From an uncultured Burkholderiales bacterium (GTDB lineage: Bacteria > Pseudomonadota > Gammaproteobacteria > Burkholderiales > Burkholderiaceae_C): 43,209 nt of DNA. The stretch is from contig CAIOTD010000159.1 in NCBI GenBank assembly GCA_903861115.1, forward strand, positions 1 to 43,209, read 5' to 3'. The translations under genes and the position numbers were made by a program. The notes under the pieces are model-generated. The model saw only the letters and a list, made by a program, of their open reading frames with translations, was not told the origin of the DNA and did not search any database. The first letter of the stretch is position 1, and each line of letters opens with the position of its first letter. Below, in pieces: positions 6,276 to 14,515 of the stretch.

Positions 6276-7409
6276 TTATTTGTCACCGCCTGGTACTTTA
6301 CCTTCAACGCCTTTGACGAAGAATTTGATACCGCTTAGGAACTTGTCATCAGCAACTTCGTCTTTCTTTAAGATCTCTTTGCCCGTGTTGTCCATCAAAG
6401 GACCTTTCCAAATAGAGAAGCTGCCGTCCTTAAGACCTGCTTTGACTTCGTCGACTTTGGCTTTGGTTTCAGCGGGCACGTCTTCAGCAATGGAGACAAT
6501 GTCAATCGCGCCTTCTTTCACGCCCCACCATGTGTGAGCACCACCGGTCCATTTGCCTTCTAATGCATTGCGCGTGGCCTGAATGTAGTAAGGCGTCCAA
6601 TTGATCACGCTAGAGGCCAAATGAGCTTTGGGGCCGTAAGCGGTCATGTCAGAGTCCCAACCAAAAGCGCGCTTGCCTTTGTCTTGAGCCGTTTTAAGAA
6701 CTGCTGGTGAATCTGTGTTTTGGAACAAAACGTCAGCACCGCCATTGATCAAGCTTGTTGCAGCTTCCGTCTCTTTTGGTGGATTGAACCACTCATTGAC
6801 CCAAACCACTTTGGTCTTGACTTTGGGGTTGCTCGATTGTGCGCCCAGTGTGAAGCTGTTGATGTTTCTGATGACTTCAGGAATTGGGATTGATGCAACC
6901 ACACCAAGCGTATTGCTCTTGGTCATTTTTCCAGCGATCACACCTGCCAAATAAGCGCCTTCATAGGTTCTGCTGTCATAGGTGTTCATGTTCTCAGCTT
7001 GCTTGTAGCCAGTTGCATGTTCAAATTTGATGTCTTTGCTCTCTGCTGCTACTTTGAGCATGGGCTCCATGTAACCAAAAGTGGTGCCAAAGATCAATTT
7101 GTTGCCTTGGGCGACCATGTCTTTGATCACGCGCTCTGCGTCTGCAGATTCAGGCACGTTTTCAGCAAAGGACGTTTGGATCTTGTCTCCAAATTCTTTC
7201 TCAACTGCTTTTCTTGCATTGTCGTGAGCAAAAGTCCAGCCGCCGTCACCCACTGGGCCAACATAAGCAAATGCAATCTTCAAGGGTTCAGCCTTGGGCG
7301 CTTCAGCAGGTTTTGCTTCTTCTTTTTTGCTGCAACCAATGAGTGCAGCAGCGGCAACTGCTGTGATCGCAGCGGCTTGAATCCAACGACGCTTGTAAAA
7401 ATCTGTCAT
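6276..7409 (-). CDS. BMP-family (PnrA-like) substrate-binding lipoprotein
   Basis: This 377-residue protein has a lipoprotein signal ending in LIGC (residues 23-26; Cys26 would be lipidated), then FAYVGPVGDGGWTFAHDNAR, typical of the BMP/Med/PnrA family. Members bind purine and other nucleosides in the periplasm and pass them to an ABC permease pair. AAAGGA precedes the ATG at 7409 with good spacing. It is the last gene of the minus-strand operon ATPase, permease, permease, binding protein, and the operon terminator follows it. The exact ligand cannot be read from sequence; nucleosides are most likely from the family and the operon. Confidence 0.9.
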   Translation of the reverse strand: MTDFYKRRWIQAAAITAVAAAALIGCSKKEEAKPAEAPKAEPLKIAFAYVGPVGDGGWTFAHDNARKAVEKEFGDKIQTSFAENVPESADAERVIKDMVAQGNKLIFGTTFGYMEPMLKVAAESKDIKFEHATGYKQAENMNTYDSRTYEGAYLAGVIAGKMTKSNTLGVVASIPIPEVIRNINSFTLGAQSSNPKVKTKVVWVNEWFNPPKETEAATSLINGGADVLFQNTDSPAVLKTAQDKGKRAFGWDSDMTAYGPKAHLASSVINWTPYYIQATRNALEGKWTGGAHTWWGVKEGAIDIVSIAEDVPAETKAKVDEVKAGLKDGSFSIWKGPLMDNTGKEILKKDEVADDKFLSGIKFFVKGVEGKVPGGDK

Positions 7410-7442
7410 CTGAGTTCCTTTGTATAAAGTTGAGTTAAAAAA

Positions 7443-8363
7443 TCACGATCCGGGGAAAAAGGGTTTGCCTATGCTCGCTGGCATATTGACCCTTAACCAC
7501 TGTGGATTTTTGGAAATCAATGCCAGTACAACAATTGTAGACACATAGGGAAGCATACTTAAAAATTGACTAGGTATTTCTATGCCTGTGGCCTGCAAGT
7601 GGAACTGTAGCATGGTCACGCCACCAAATAAATAGGCGCCCAGTAAAATCCTGGCGGGCCGCCAAGTCGCGAAAGTTGTGAGCGCCAAAGCAATCCAACC
7701 CTTGCCGGCAATCATGCCCTCAACCCAAAGTGGGGTGTAAATGATGGAAATGTAGGCGCCCGACAGCCCACACAGGGCGCCGCCCATCAAAACAGCCATC
7801 AAGCGAATTTTTCTGACGGGGTAACCCAGTGCATGTGCAGACTCAGGCGACTCGCCGACGGCTCTCAGGATCAGGCCTGAGCGAGTTTTGTAAAGAAAGT
7901 AGATCAACCCGAGCACAAAGGCAATGCACAAATAGACCAAAGGGTGGTGCTTAAAGACGGCCGAGCCCAGCCAAGGAATATCGCTCAAATAAGGTACGGC
8001 ATACTGGACGCGCTCAGGTAACTTGGCTTGTACATAATTGACCCCGACAAACGCAGAAAAGCCCCCACCAAATAAACTCAATGCCAAGCCCGTGGCATAT
8101 TGATTGGTGCCTAGCCAAATCACCAACACGCCAAACAGCCCCGCCATGAATGCGCCTGCCCCCATCCCCGCTAAAAAACCCAAGAGATCACTGCCGGTGT
8201 GAGAAACCGTGGCAAACCCAGCAATTGCTGAGCACAACATCATGCCCTCGGCGCCCAGATTGACGATGCCCGCTTTTTCGTTGATCAAAAGTCCCAATGA
8301 GGCAATGGCCAGAACGGTGCCTGCGTTCATCGTTGCAGCCCATAAAAGCGCATACGTCTCCAT
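7443..8363 (-). CDS. Nucleoside ABC transporter permease (YufQ/NupQ-like)
   Basis: This 306-residue, highly hydrophobic protein has motifs of the BPD_transp_2 family: LGLLINEKAGIVNLGAEGMM near the N-terminus and RAVGESPESAHALGYPVRKI around the middle, the loop that contacts the ATPase. I place the start at ATG 8363, preceded by the strong site AAGGAGGT. It shares one base with the stop of the upstream permease (TGATG), so the two subunits are coupled. It forms the inner-membrane channel with the permease encoded just before it. Confidence 0.88.
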   Translation of the reverse strand: METYALLWAATMNAGTVLAIASLGLLINEKAGIVNLGAEGMMLCSAIAGFATVSHTGSDLLGFLAGMGAGAFMAGLFGVLVIWLGTNQYATGLALSLFGGGFSAFVGVNYVQAKLPERVQYAVPYLSDIPWLGSAVFKHHPLVYLCIAFVLGLIYFLYKTRSGLILRAVGESPESAHALGYPVRKIRLMAVLMGGALCGLSGAYISIIYTPLWVEGMIAGKGWIALALTTFATWRPARILLGAYLFGGVTMLQFHLQATGIEIPSQFLSMLPYVSTIVVLALISKNPQWLRVNMPASIGKPFFPGS

Positions 8364-9463
8364 CAAAGCACCTCCTTCATCGCTTTGGCGGATGCTGGCG
8401 AACTTGGTGTGGATTTCCAGCTTAATTTGTACATCATCAAGGTGTCACAGGCCAATAAAGAAAAGAGCAAGAGTCCTTGAAAGACCCCGGTTAAAGATCT
8501 GGGCATGCCTAGGCGAGATTGAGCCAACTCGCCACCAATGTAGAACATGCTCATCAAAATCGCTGAAAAAACCATTCCAATGGGGTGCAGTCGTCCCACG
8601 AAGACCACAATGATGGCTGCAAAACCATAGCCAACGGGTACAAAGGGGGTCAGTTGTCGCAAAGGACCGGCCACTTCTAGTGCGCCGGCCAAGCCCGCTG
8701 AGGCACCAGAGCACAGCAAAGCGAGCCACAGCGCACGACGAGAGGAAAATCCCGCAAATCTTGCTGCGTGAGGTGCCAAACCGCCCACTTGCTGTGCAAA
8801 ACCCGCATGGGTGCGAAACAAGAAAGCCCACAAACCTGCAACGCCCAGGAGCGTCAAAATCACGCCAATGTTCACGCGCGTTCCTGGAATGAGTTTTGGA
8901 ATCTGAGAGAGGGTCTCAAAGGTTTTGGTTTGCGGGAAGTTGTATCCAAGGGGATCTTTCCAAGGCCCAAACACCAAAAAATTCAAAATCATGATGGCCA
9001 CATACACCATCATCAGGCTCACCAAGATTTCGCTGGCATTGAACCAGTCTCTCAGTGCCGCTGTGATTCCTGCCCAAAGCATGCCACCCAAGGTGCCTGA
9101 CAAAAGCACAGCCACCCAAAAACCTGCAGGGCTTGAGGCATCGGCTTGAAGTGCCACGCCGGCAGCAAAGATGGCACCCATGACAAACTGTCCTTCAGCG
9201 CCAATGTTCCAGATGTTGGAGCGAAAACACACGGCCAAGCCCAGTGCGATGAGTAAAAGAGGGGTTGCCTTGACCAGCAACTCTGAGAGTGCGTAAACGC
9301 TTTTAATGGGTTCCCAAAAGAAAACGCTCAAGCCTTTCACGGGATCTTTGCCCAATGCGGTGAAAAGAAGCACGCCAATCACGACGGTGATGAGGAGTGC
9401 GAGCAAGGGAGAGGCAAAGCGCCAAAATACAGACGATTGTGCCCGTGGTTCAAGACGCAGCAT
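8363..9463 (-). CDS. Nucleoside ABC transporter permease (YufP/NupP-like)
   Basis: This protein has about 366 residues and many membrane segments. The motif FRSNIWNIGAEGQFVMGAIF and the later APHAARFAGFSSRRALWLAL loop are characteristic of the larger permease of BMP-type transporters. I chose ATG 9463 (MLRLEPRAQ) because GGAG lies seven bases upstream; longer in-frame starts would extend into the ATPase gene with an unconserved leader. The gene overlaps the end of the ATPase gene by 14 bases and touches the next permease, showing tight coupling. Confidence 0.88.
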   Translation of the reverse strand: MLRLEPRAQSSVFWRFASPLLALLITVVIGVLLFTALGKDPVKGLSVFFWEPIKSVYALSELLVKATPLLLIALGLAVCFRSNIWNIGAEGQFVMGAIFAAGVALQADASSPAGFWVAVLLSGTLGGMLWAGITAALRDWFNASEILVSLMMVYVAIMILNFLVFGPWKDPLGYNFPQTKTFETLSQIPKLIPGTRVNIGVILTLLGVAGLWAFLFRTHAGFAQQVGGLAPHAARFAGFSSRRALWLALLCSGASAGLAGALEVAGPLRQLTPFVPVGYGFAAIIVVFVGRLHPIGMVFSAILMSMFYIGGELAQSRLGMPRSLTGVFQGLLLFSLLACDTLMMYKLSWKSTPSSPASAKAMKEVL

Positions 9464-10982
9464 GTTCACGCTCCGTGGGTTGTTGAGGCCACAAGCCACT
9501 CATCCATGTGCCAATCAAACTGACATCGGCCTCTTGTCTGGTCAGAGAGGGAGAAAGGGACCCATTGGCAATCACCTGCAATCGGTCGCTCAACTCCATG
9601 AGCTCATCGAGCTCTTCGCTCACCACCAAAACCGCACAGCCCGCATCCCTCAAAGCCAAAATCGCCGCTCTGATTTGAGCGGAAGCTCCGATGTCCACAC
9701 CCCAAGTGGGTTGAGAGATGATCAAAAGCTTGGGCGTGGCATCGATTTCTCGTCCGACCAAAAACTTCTGCAAATTCCCACCGGAGAGCGATTTGGCCAA
9801 GGCGTTGGGTCCTGAAGCCTTGACTTGGAACGCGTCAATGATGTGTTGGGCTTGGACTTCAAGGGTGTTCATATTGAGCCAACCGATGTTCTTTGACACG
9901 GCCTCTTTTCTGGTGAGCAACAAGTTTTGGGACAAGCTCAACTCTGGAACTGCACCGCGCCCAAGTCTTTCTTCAGGGACAAAGTGAAGTCCTAGTTCAC
10001 GCCTTTTTTGGGGCGGCCAATGACCTACCGCCTTGTCAAAGAGCACCACGCAATTACTCTCAGCACGACGATCTTCGCCTGACAATGCATACAAAAGCTC
10101 TTGTTGGCCGTTGCCTGAAACACCCGCAATCCCCAAAATTTCACCGGATTGGACTTGGAGTTGAATGTCATTTAAATCGACACCAAAAGGATCGGATTTG
10201 TTCAAAGTGAGATGGTCAACCCGAAGCACCACTTGACCGGGTTTGTGTGCTCGAACGCTCAAAGCCGGGGGCATGCTGCCAATCATGAGGCGGCTCAAGG
10301 AGTCGTTGGTCTCTTCTTGTGGGTTGCATGATCCTGTCACAATACCACCTCGCATCACGGTGCACGCTGTGCACAGTGCGCGAATCTCATGCAGTTTGTG
10401 GCTGATGTACAAAATGCTTTTACCTTCAGCGGCCAATTGATTGAGCACCACAAAGAGTTTATCAACGGCTTGCGGTGTCAAGACTGATGTGGGTTCATCC
10501 AAAATCAGCAAATGGGGGTTGTTCAAAAGAGAGCGAATGATCTCAACCCTTTGCATCTCGCCAACACTCAGACTGTAAACGGGCCGCTTGGGGTCAATGT
10601 CTAAGCCGTAGCTCGAGGCAGTTTGAAGGATTTTTTCAGTGACAACGGCCAGACTCAAACTGCGGTCTAGCCCGAGCCATACATTTTCAGCAACGCTCAG
10701 GGTGTCAAATAAACTGAAATGCTGAAACACCATGCTGATGCCCAGTTGTCTGGCTTCTTGTGGGTTTCGGATCAGTGTTTCTTGGCCGTTAAAAAAGAGG
10801 CGTCCTTCATCCGCTTTGACGGCACCGTAAATGATTTTCATCAAAGTGGACTTGCCCGCGCCATTTTCCCCTAGAACGGCATGGATCTCGCCTTTTTTAA
10901 CATCCAAGGACACGTGGTCATTGGCAACCACTGAGGGGTAGCGTTTGGTGATGTCGCGCAGTGATAAAAGTGTCTCGGTCAT
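9450..10982 (-). CDS. Nucleoside ABC transporter ATPase with two ABC domains (YufO/NupO-like)
   Basis: This protein of about 510 residues has two ATP-binding cassettes in tandem. The first has Walker A GENGAGKST, signature LSVGEMQR and Walker B LLILDEPTS. The second has GVSGNGQQE in the Walker A place, signature LSGGNLQK and LLIISQPTWGVD, in which the usual catalytic DE of Walker B is replaced by SQ, as is common in this subfamily (QPTxGxD). The second site is therefore probably non-hydrolysing or weak. The start at ATG 10982 (MTETLLSLRDITKRY) gives the normal N-terminus; an upstream ATG at 11051 would add 23 atypical residues. It is the first gene of the minus-strand transporter operon. Confidence 0.88.
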   Translation of the reverse strand: MTETLLSLRDITKRYPSVVANDHVSLDVKKGEIHAVLGENGAGKSTLMKIIYGAVKADEGRLFFNGQETLIRNPQEARQLGISMVFQHFSLFDTLSVAENVWLGLDRSLSLAVVTEKILQTASSYGLDIDPKRPVYSLSVGEMQRVEIIRSLLNNPHLLILDEPTSVLTPQAVDKLFVVLNQLAAEGKSILYISHKLHEIRALCTACTVMRGGIVTGSCNPQEETNDSLSRLMIGSMPPALSVRAHKPGQVVLRVDHLTLNKSDPFGVDLNDIQLQVQSGEILGIAGVSGNGQQELLYALSGEDRRAESNCVVLFDKAVGHWPPQKRRELGLHFVPEERLGRGAVPELSLSQNLLLTRKEAVSKNIGWLNMNTLEVQAQHIIDAFQVKASGPNALAKSLSGGNLQKFLVGREIDATPKLLIISQPTWGVDIGASAQIRAAILALRDAGCAVLVVSEELDELMELSDRLQVIANGSLSPSLTRQEADVSLIGTWMSGLWPQQPTEREHAAS

Positions 10983-11209
10983 GGGCACGGCGAAGGGTAA
11001 GTTGCAAGCATTTGGATCCCCATTAAAACATATATTTGTGGCCTGAGGCACGCGTCAAAATCTAAATGTTTTAACTTGGGTATGATACATAATGATTGCG
11101 CTTTCAGGTGTAGCTGAGGGTGAAATTTTTAATTTGGTTCCGCGATAAAACCAGCGCGATCTTCACCTTGGATATGGCTAGACATGTGTTTTTTTGAAAA
11201 GGTCTCAAC

Positions 11210-11551
11210 ATGAGCGAATTGGATGTCGAGAGAATAGAGGAGTTTGGTTTTTCAAGCCCACAGCTCGTTGATTTGTTGGTCAATTATCAAAAAAATATCA
11301 CCAGTGACTGTGATGATCTGATGCGACTTTTGCAAGAGGACAGCCGTGAGGTATTTATGGCTCGGCTGCATGCCTTTAAAGGCATGGTGAGTTTGTTTGC
11401 AAAGCCCTCGCTGGTTCAATCTATCGCTCAAATTGAGAGAGATGCGCAATCGTTCAATTCAAGCTTTTTGATGGAACACGTGCTGGCATTGCAAGTCAAA
11501 TCGGAGCGCTTGAAGGCTCAGGTGCAAGCTTATTTGTTGCAAATTCAGTGA
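11210..11551 (+). CDS. Orphan Hpt-like phosphotransfer protein
   Basis: This 113-residue, all-helical protein has the sequence ARLHAFKGMVSLFAKPSLV, matching the Hpt pattern HxxKG. His54 would be the phosphoacceptor, followed at a suitable distance by helix QSIAQIERDAQ. Hpt domains relay phosphoryl groups between histidine kinases and response regulators. No kinase or receiver gene is adjacent. AAGG lies upstream of the ATG. It is encoded convergently with the alpha-E gene, only four bases from its stop, with no terminator between. The Hpt call is by motif; it could also be a small helical protein of another kind. Confidence 0.6.
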   Translation: MSELDVERIEEFGFSSPQLVDLLVNYQKNITSDCDDLMRLLQEDSREVFMARLHAFKGMVSLFAKPSLVQSIAQIERDAQSFNSSFLMEHVLALQVKSERLKAQVQAYLLQIQ

Positions 11552-11555
11552 CGAG

Positions 11556-12515
11556 TTAAGCGGCAACCTCATCGGTCGAGAGAAGGAAGTCGTGGCTAAT
11601 GCCAGAGCCCACAAGATTGATTTTTTCTAAAAACAGTTTTAAATAACTGTGCAGGCCTTCTTCCAAGATGTCCTCAATGCTCTCATCCCTGAGCTCGGCC
11701 AAAATGTTTCTGGTTTGGGTCAAGGTTGTGCTGGATTGGGAGTTCTTCACTTGAGCAAGTAGGCTTGCAACCTCAGCAACACACGCGACAAGGGATCTTG
11801 GCATATCGGTTCTGAGAATCAAGAGTTCTGCGACACGCTCGGGTGTGATCACGTCTCTATAAGCTTTTCGATAAATCTCAAAAGCCGAGACTGAGCGCAA
11901 AATGGCAGCCCAATAATAAAAATCATCGACCGAGTCGTGATTGAAAACCTTCATGTTTTCAGCGGTCAGCGATTTAACATCAAGCAAGCGAGCCGTGTTG
12001 TCTGCTCTTTCTAAAAAGGATCCCAAGCAAATGAAGGAGTAGGCCTCGTCACGCATCATCGTTCCGTGCTGAACCCCACGGGTTTGGTGGGATCTAAATT
12101 TAACCCACTCAAAAAACTCTGAAGGGGTTTGTTCCAACATGCCGTCTTTGATTTTCTTTTGCGCATCCAACCAAGTGGTGTTGATGGTTTCCCACAACTC
12201 TGTGGTCATGGAACCCCTGACGGCGCGAGCATTCTCTCTTGCCGCCTCAAGGCAACGCATGATGGACGAAGGGTTGTCCAAGTCGCTCACCATGAATTGG
12301 ATCACTGCATGGGCACTGATGCTGTCATGCGTTTTATCAAAAAGTTCCGTCAGTTCTGAGATTTCAAGCAATGCACGCCAAGCCATCTCAGAGACCTCGA
12401 GTGTTTGGGGCAGCAAGGACATTTGATAGTTAACGTCCAGCATGCGAGCTGTGTTCTCTGTTCGCTCTGTGTAGCGAGACATCCAGTAAAGATGGTCAGC
12501 TGTTCTTGATAACAT
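11556..12515 (-). CDS. Alpha-E domain protein (DUF403)
   Basis: This protein of about 319 residues begins LSRTADHLYWMSRYTERTE, the hallmark of the alpha-E family, which is all helical with conserved acidic and arginine residues. Alpha-E proteins are nearly always encoded beside circularly permuted ATP-grasp enzymes and transglutaminases, and have been predicted from genome context to take part in peptide ligation or modification; no reaction has been established. I use ATG 12515 because GAGG precedes it with proper spacing and it gives the canonical N-terminus; a longer form would overlap the upstream gene. It follows the ATP-grasp gene after a 23-base gap, in one operon. Confidence 0.88.
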   Translation of the reverse strand: MLSRTADHLYWMSRYTERTENTARMLDVNYQMSLLPQTLEVSEMAWRALLEISELTELFDKTHDSISAHAVIQFMVSDLDNPSSIMRCLEAARENARAVRGSMTTELWETINTTWLDAQKKIKDGMLEQTPSEFFEWVKFRSHQTRGVQHGTMMRDEAYSFICLGSFLERADNTARLLDVKSLTAENMKVFNHDSVDDFYYWAAILRSVSAFEIYRKAYRDVITPERVAELLILRTDMPRSLVACVAEVASLLAQVKNSQSSTTLTQTRNILAELRDESIEDILEEGLHSYLKLFLEKINLVGSGISHDFLLSTDEVAA

Positions 12516-12538
12516 TTCAACGTCCTCGAGTCGGTCTC

Positions 12539-13999
12539 TTAGTGCTCTAAAATCCAAGTGTCTTTGGTCCCACCCCCTTGTGAGGAGTTGACGACCAAGG
12601 AGCCTTCCTTTAACGCCACGCGTGTAAGGCCACCAGGTGCCATGCGGACCTCTTTGCCCGATAGAACAAAGGGTCGCAAATCAATGTGTCTAGGCGCAAT
12701 GCCCGAGCCAACATACGTTGGACACGTGCTCAGTGCGAGGGTAGGTTGCGCAATGTAGCCACTTGGATTGGCTTTGACCTTTTCTTTGAAGTCTGCAATC
12801 TCACTTTGAGTTGAGGCAGGGCCGACCAGCATGCCGTAGCCACCGGCCCCGTGAACTTCTTTGACGACCAAAGACGCAATATTGTCTAAAACATATTGCA
12901 ACTCATCGGACTTTCTGCACATGTAGGTGGGCACATTGGCGATGATGGGCTCTTCGCTGAGGTAAAACTTGATCATCTCTGGCACGTAGGGATAAATGGA
13001 CTTGTCATCCGCCACACCCGTCCCAACCGCATTGCAAATGGCAACATTGCCTGCCTTGTAAACGCTCATCAGACCATTGGCACCCAGCGTGGAGTCGGAT
13101 CTAAAGACGCCTGGATCTAAGAAATCATCGTCCACGCGTCGATAAATGACATCAACTTTTTTGAGCCCTTGTGTGGTCCTCATGTACAAATAATCTTTGC
13201 TCACCACCAAGTCTTTGCCTTCAACCAATTCGACCCCCATTTGCTGGGCCAGAAAGGCGTGTTCAAAATAAGCCGAGTTGTACATGCCGGGCGTGAGAAC
13301 GACCACGGTTGGGTTGAGGTTCTCTTTTGGCGCTGCTTGCCTGAGTGTCTCTAGCAAGAGGTCAGGATAGTGCGCCACCGGTTCAACGCGATGTTTGGCA
13401 AAAAGTTCCGGAAACAACCGCATCATCATTTTGCGATTTTCTAACATGTAAGACACGCCTGAGGGAACTCTTAAGTTGTCCTCCAGCACGAAAAATTCAC
13501 CAATGTTTTCACCATGGTTTGCTCTCACGATATCGATGCCTGCAATGTGCGCATACGTTTTCATGGGGACATTGACGCCAACCATTTCTTTTCTAAATTG
13601 AGCATTGTTGAGCACTTGCTCCGCAGGTATCAAGCCTGCCTTCAATATGTGTTGATCATGGTAGACGTCATGCAAAAACATGTTCAATGCGGTCACGCGT
13701 TGAATCAGACCTTTTTCAAGTCGGCCCCATTCATTGGCAGTAAAAATCCTCGGAACAATATCAAAAGGAATCGTTCTCTCTGTGCCACCACTGTCTCCAT
13801 AGACCGCAAAGGTGATACCCACTCGACGAAACATCAAGTCGGCCTCTTCCCTTTTGCCTCTCAAGACCTCCTCTCCTTGAGCATCCAACCACTGGGCGAA
13901 GTCTTTGTAATGGTCTCTTGAAAAATTAGAGTTTTTGAAATTCCTATCTAAATCATCAAGAATCATTTCATCAAAGGGCAATTTAAACTTGGTCACCAT
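12539..13999 (-). CDS. Circularly permuted ATP-grasp protein (DUF404/DUF407), stand-alone
   Basis: This 486-residue protein contains the family's ordered motifs: FVLEDNLRVPSGVSYMLENR (170-189), RRVDDDFLDP (287-296), AGNVAICNAVGTG (316-328), VVKEVHGAGGYGMLVGP (378-394, glycine-rich nucleotide loop), DLRPFVLSG (440-448), PGGLTRVAL (455-463) and NSSQGGGTKDTW (471-482). Known ATP-grasp enzymes of this type are predicted to form amide bonds between a carboxylate and an amine using ATP. All binding motifs are present, so this copy looks catalytically intact. AAAGGA precedes the ATG. It is the first gene of a minus-strand pair with alpha-E and diverges from the transglutaminase-DUF2126 operon. Confidence 0.9.
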   Translation of the reverse strand: MVTKFKLPFDEMILDDLDRNFKNSNFSRDHYKDFAQWLDAQGEEVLRGKREEADLMFRRVGITFAVYGDSGGTERTIPFDIVPRIFTANEWGRLEKGLIQRVTALNMFLHDVYHDQHILKAGLIPAEQVLNNAQFRKEMVGVNVPMKTYAHIAGIDIVRANHGENIGEFFVLEDNLRVPSGVSYMLENRKMMMRLFPELFAKHRVEPVAHYPDLLLETLRQAAPKENLNPTVVVLTPGMYNSAYFEHAFLAQQMGVELVEGKDLVVSKDYLYMRTTQGLKKVDVIYRRVDDDFLDPGVFRSDSTLGANGLMSVYKAGNVAICNAVGTGVADDKSIYPYVPEMIKFYLSEEPIIANVPTYMCRKSDELQYVLDNIASLVVKEVHGAGGYGMLVGPASTQSEIADFKEKVKANPSGYIAQPTLALSTCPTYVGSGIAPRHIDLRPFVLSGKEVRMAPGGLTRVALKEGSLVVNSSQGGGTKDTWILEH

Positions 14000-14262
14000 G
14001 AGTGAAAATCCTTTTTGTATTCGTCCCTTTTTTGTGACAGAAGGTCTTTGTACCCAATTGACTTGAGTGATGAAAGAAGTTCAGACACTCGCGCAGACCA
14101 GTTAAGTAGCACGCTGCAAAAGCGCTCAAAGGCTTCACTCATCAAAGCTTTTAAATTCAAGTTTTGTAAAAAGGTCACCAATTGAATGAGCGAACCAGAA
14201 AAAAAACTGGAGGGCACAAAGCAATTGAGAGTTACAAAATTGATTTCATTGGGATTGATCAT
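13993..14262 (-). CDS. Possible 89-residue ORF upstream of the ATP-grasp gene
   Basis: An ATG at 14262 (AGAGG a few bases upstream) opens an 89-codon frame that ends at 13993 and overlaps the ATP-grasp start by seven bases (ATGGTGA), as coupled genes often do. The product (MINPNEINFVTLNCF start, KSIGYKDLLSQKRDEYKKDF end) matches no family I know. It covers the region where the promoter of the ATP-grasp operon would be expected, so it may equally be untranslated leader that happens to be open. Confidence 0.25.
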   Translation of the reverse strand: MINPNEINFVTLNCFVPSSFFSGSLIQLVTFLQNLNLKALMSEAFERFCSVLLNWSARVSELLSSLKSIGYKDLLSQKRDEYKKDFHSW

Positions 14263-14515
14263 GACCTCTATTAAGCAATATCAATGCCACTGCACCTGCA
14301 GCGTCATGAGGTCACATGGCTTGCTTGTTGGGGCTTGAATTCAGCACAATCCATCCTTTTGCCTTTTGTTGTTTTATGAAAAGTTGATGTCAGATGTTGT
14401 TTGAACCCCGTTGGGTCGCTTGGCATGCATCTTATTGGTGCATTTTGTAGCGACTCGGGTTGAAAATCAACAGGTGAAATGGCTGTTTTGGCATATTAGT
14501 TGCATTGCACTAGGC
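14000..14515. promoter_or_regulatory. Divergent region between the two arms of the ATP-grasp/transglutaminase cluster
   Basis: This 516-bp stretch separates the minus-strand ATP-grasp/alpha-E pair from the plus-strand transglutaminase-DUF2126 operon and must hold promoters for both. Apart from the doubtful small ORF I see no gene. I cannot point to convincing -10/-35 pairs or an operator. Confidence 0.4.
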
